Assembly: GCA_029565415.1 (NCBI GenBank)
Contig: JAKQOH010000210.1
Coordinates: 1 to 64,000, forward strand
DNA length: 64,000 nt
Direction of reading: 5' to 3'
From: Candidatus Rifleibacteriota bacterium
GTDB taxonomy: Bacteria > Riflebacteria > Ozemobacteria > Ozemobacterales > Ozemobacteraceae
The position numbers and the translations under genes were made by a program. The notes beneath the pieces were generated by a model, which saw only the letters and a program-made list of their open reading frames with translations, was not told where the DNA came from and made no database searches. This document shows positions 62,999 to 64,000 of the stretch, in pieces. Within the stretch, counting starts at the first letter, position 1, and every line of letters starts with the position of its first letter.

Positions 62999-64000
62999 TC
63001 AGTCGACGGTGATCGACTTGCTCACGTTCTTGGGCACGTCGGGGTGCACCCCGTGGCCCTCGATCTCGAGGCGGTTGAGCATCTCCATTTTATGCAGGCT
63101 CATATGGAACGCGAGCATCTGCAGCACGACGGTCGCCGAGAATATCGTCATCAGCGGGTTTCCGGTGCGGGGCAGGGTTATATATCCATGCTTATACTTA
63201 TCCGACCCCGCGGGTGCGATGGAAACGGCCTCGCGCAGCCGGTCGTCATCCTCGGCGATCATGAATACGTCGGCGCCGCGGATCTTGTGAGTGTTGATCT
63301 GGGAGATCGTGAGGTTCACGTCGAGGTCCGCCGGGCCGGTGATGAACAGCAGCGGGTAGTTGCCGTACATGCTGCCGAAAAAGTCGTGGCCGGCGAACAC
63401 CTCGCGGAACAGCCGCTCCTCGACGGGGCTGCCCAGCTTCGGCGCCTTGTCCTCGAACGCGTAGGCGGCGACCGAGTCGAACATTCGGTGGATGGCGCGG
63501 TTGTCGAGCGCACGGCCGGCGGGGTCGTCGATGATGCGGTACAGCGCCTTGCCGAACGTCTCGAGCAGGCTGCGCACGCTTCCCATGCCGAACACGGTAT
63601 TGATGCCGAGAATCGTGTTCGGCCCGTGTTTGAACTCGGACGCCTCGAAGCCCTCGGTGTGGTTGAGCACGATCTCGCGGATCTTGAGCGCGCCCTCCTT
63701 GGCGATGCCGAGCATCCGGGTCGCGAGAATGTGCATGCTGGGCGCCTGGTGAATCTCCTGCGCCACCAGCTCGGTTTCGCGTGAGGTCGTCTTGAGGGTG
63801 CGGTCGATCAGGGCGGGAATCCGCTCCAGCATCTCGCGCCAGTCGACGGCCTCGGTCTCGGCCTTCTTCCCGGTAGCGCGCTTCCCACGGGCCTGGGCCG
63901 GTTTCTTTCCCTGCCGGTGCTCGTGCAGCCGCACGGCGAGGATCAGCAGCACCATCAACTGATTGATGAAGCTCTTGGTGGCCGGAACGGCGATCTCGGG
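62999..64000 (-). CDS. glmS: Glutamine--fructose-6-phosphate aminotransferase (GlmS), C-terminal part, cut by window edge
   Basis: The frame is open to the end of the window, starting there PEIAVPATKSFINQLMVLLI, the GlmS 'SE(I)xVASTKAF' segment, and it ends with VPKNVSKSITVD, the GlmS tail. Two sugar-isomerase (SIS) domains are visible: the end of the first, and the second with MHILATRMLGIAKEGALKIR EIVLNHTEGFEASEFKHGPN. GlmS makes glucosamine-6-phosphate for cell-wall precursors. Compared with E. coli GlmS there are about 85-90 extra residues between the KHGPN segment and the next conserved strand (GINTVFGMGSVRSLLETFGK to DFFGSMYGNYPL), and a basic insert (GKKPAQARGKRATGKKAE) between the SIS domains. 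The glutaminase domain is outside the window. Confidence 0.93.
   Translation of the reverse strand, partial: PEIAVPATKSFINQLMVLLILAVRLHEHRQGKKPAQARGKRATGKKAETEAVDWREMLERIPALIDRTLKTTSRETELVAQEIHQAPSMHILATRMLGIAKEGALKIREIVLNHTEGFEASEFKHGPNTILGINTVFGMGSVRSLLETFGKALYRIIDDPAGRALDNRAIHRMFDSVAAYAFEDKAPKLGSPVEERLFREVFAGHDFFGSMYGNYPLLFITGPADLDVNLTISQINTHKIRGADVFMIAEDDDRLREAVSIAPAGSDKYKHGYITLPRTGNPLMTIFSATVVLQMLAFHMSLHKMEMLNRLEIEGHGVHPDVPKNVSKSITVD

Overview
The window is about 64 kb of GC-rich DNA carrying roughly 40 protein genes in short operons on both strands. I see no rRNA, tRNA, CRISPR array, transposase or phage gene. The cell is clearly Gram-negative in plan: it has a MacA/MacB-type tripartite export operon, lipoproteins, many signal peptides and periplasmic enzymes. 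The mix of ankyrin-repeat membrane proteins, exported phospholipase-D-like proteins and giant repeat-built surface proteins suggests a large-genome, poorly cultured bacterial lineage. Candidatus Riflebacteria/Ozemobacteria is my guess, but nothing in the window proves it.

Layout. 0-3.2 kb: MacA (cut by the window edge), MacB-type ATPase and permease, joined by ATGA stop/start overlaps. 3.2-8.6 kb: an unknown exported protein, a large NlpC/P60-like cysteine-hydrolase candidate, and a run of a 39-aa membrane peptide, a MerR regulator, a ComB-type phosphatase and a YihY/BrkB membrane protein. 8.6-15 kb: an unknown Ser/Ala/Gly-rich protein, an ankyrin membrane protein, and a symporter + acyltransferase/acyl-ligase operon whose acyltransferase motif has lost its histidine. 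15.2-19.7 kb: two exported PLD-superfamily proteins and an iron-sulfur flavoprotein. 19.8-27.7 kb: a NodI/NodJ-like ABC exporter, L-serine dehydratase, an ankyrin membrane protein, an unknown membrane protein and Tex. 27.7-28.4 kb: a HigB/HigA-type toxin-antitoxin pair with a readable promoter and operator. 28.5-35.5 kb: a carboxypeptidase-regulatory-domain lipoprotein with a coupled partner, an intergenic repeat cluster, MsrB, a DnaJ-related protein and an M16 peptidase closed by a strong terminator.

35.6-56 kb is the most unusual part. An operon of a pseudopilin-like protein, a membrane-anchored helical-repeat protein and a 2908-residue exported protein faces a convergent second giant gene (about 3015 codons). 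The second giant is interrupted by one frameshift and one in-frame TGA. Both giants combine DUF2341-like modules with eight or nine copies of a roughly 120-residue Ig-like unit that usually ends in an Asp/Asn/Gly-rich probable calcium loop, and both finish in a YYxxW/YYxW-type tail. Between them lie a small lipoprotein and a 41-codon remnant of the gene that sits beyond the second giant.

56-64 kb: a YhcH/YiaL-family protein, a 43-aa Cys-rich protein with an overlapping terminator, a third ankyrin membrane protein, an exported M20 dipeptidase (PepD type), a DUF4105 protein, an M23 peptidase, a propeller-like protein and the C-terminal part of GlmS at the window edge.

Recurring themes: ATGA-type translational coupling, extended -10 promoters (TGnTAnnnT) without clear -35 boxes, and short AT-rich islands with a TATATC core, both between and inside genes, where they bring in rare codons.
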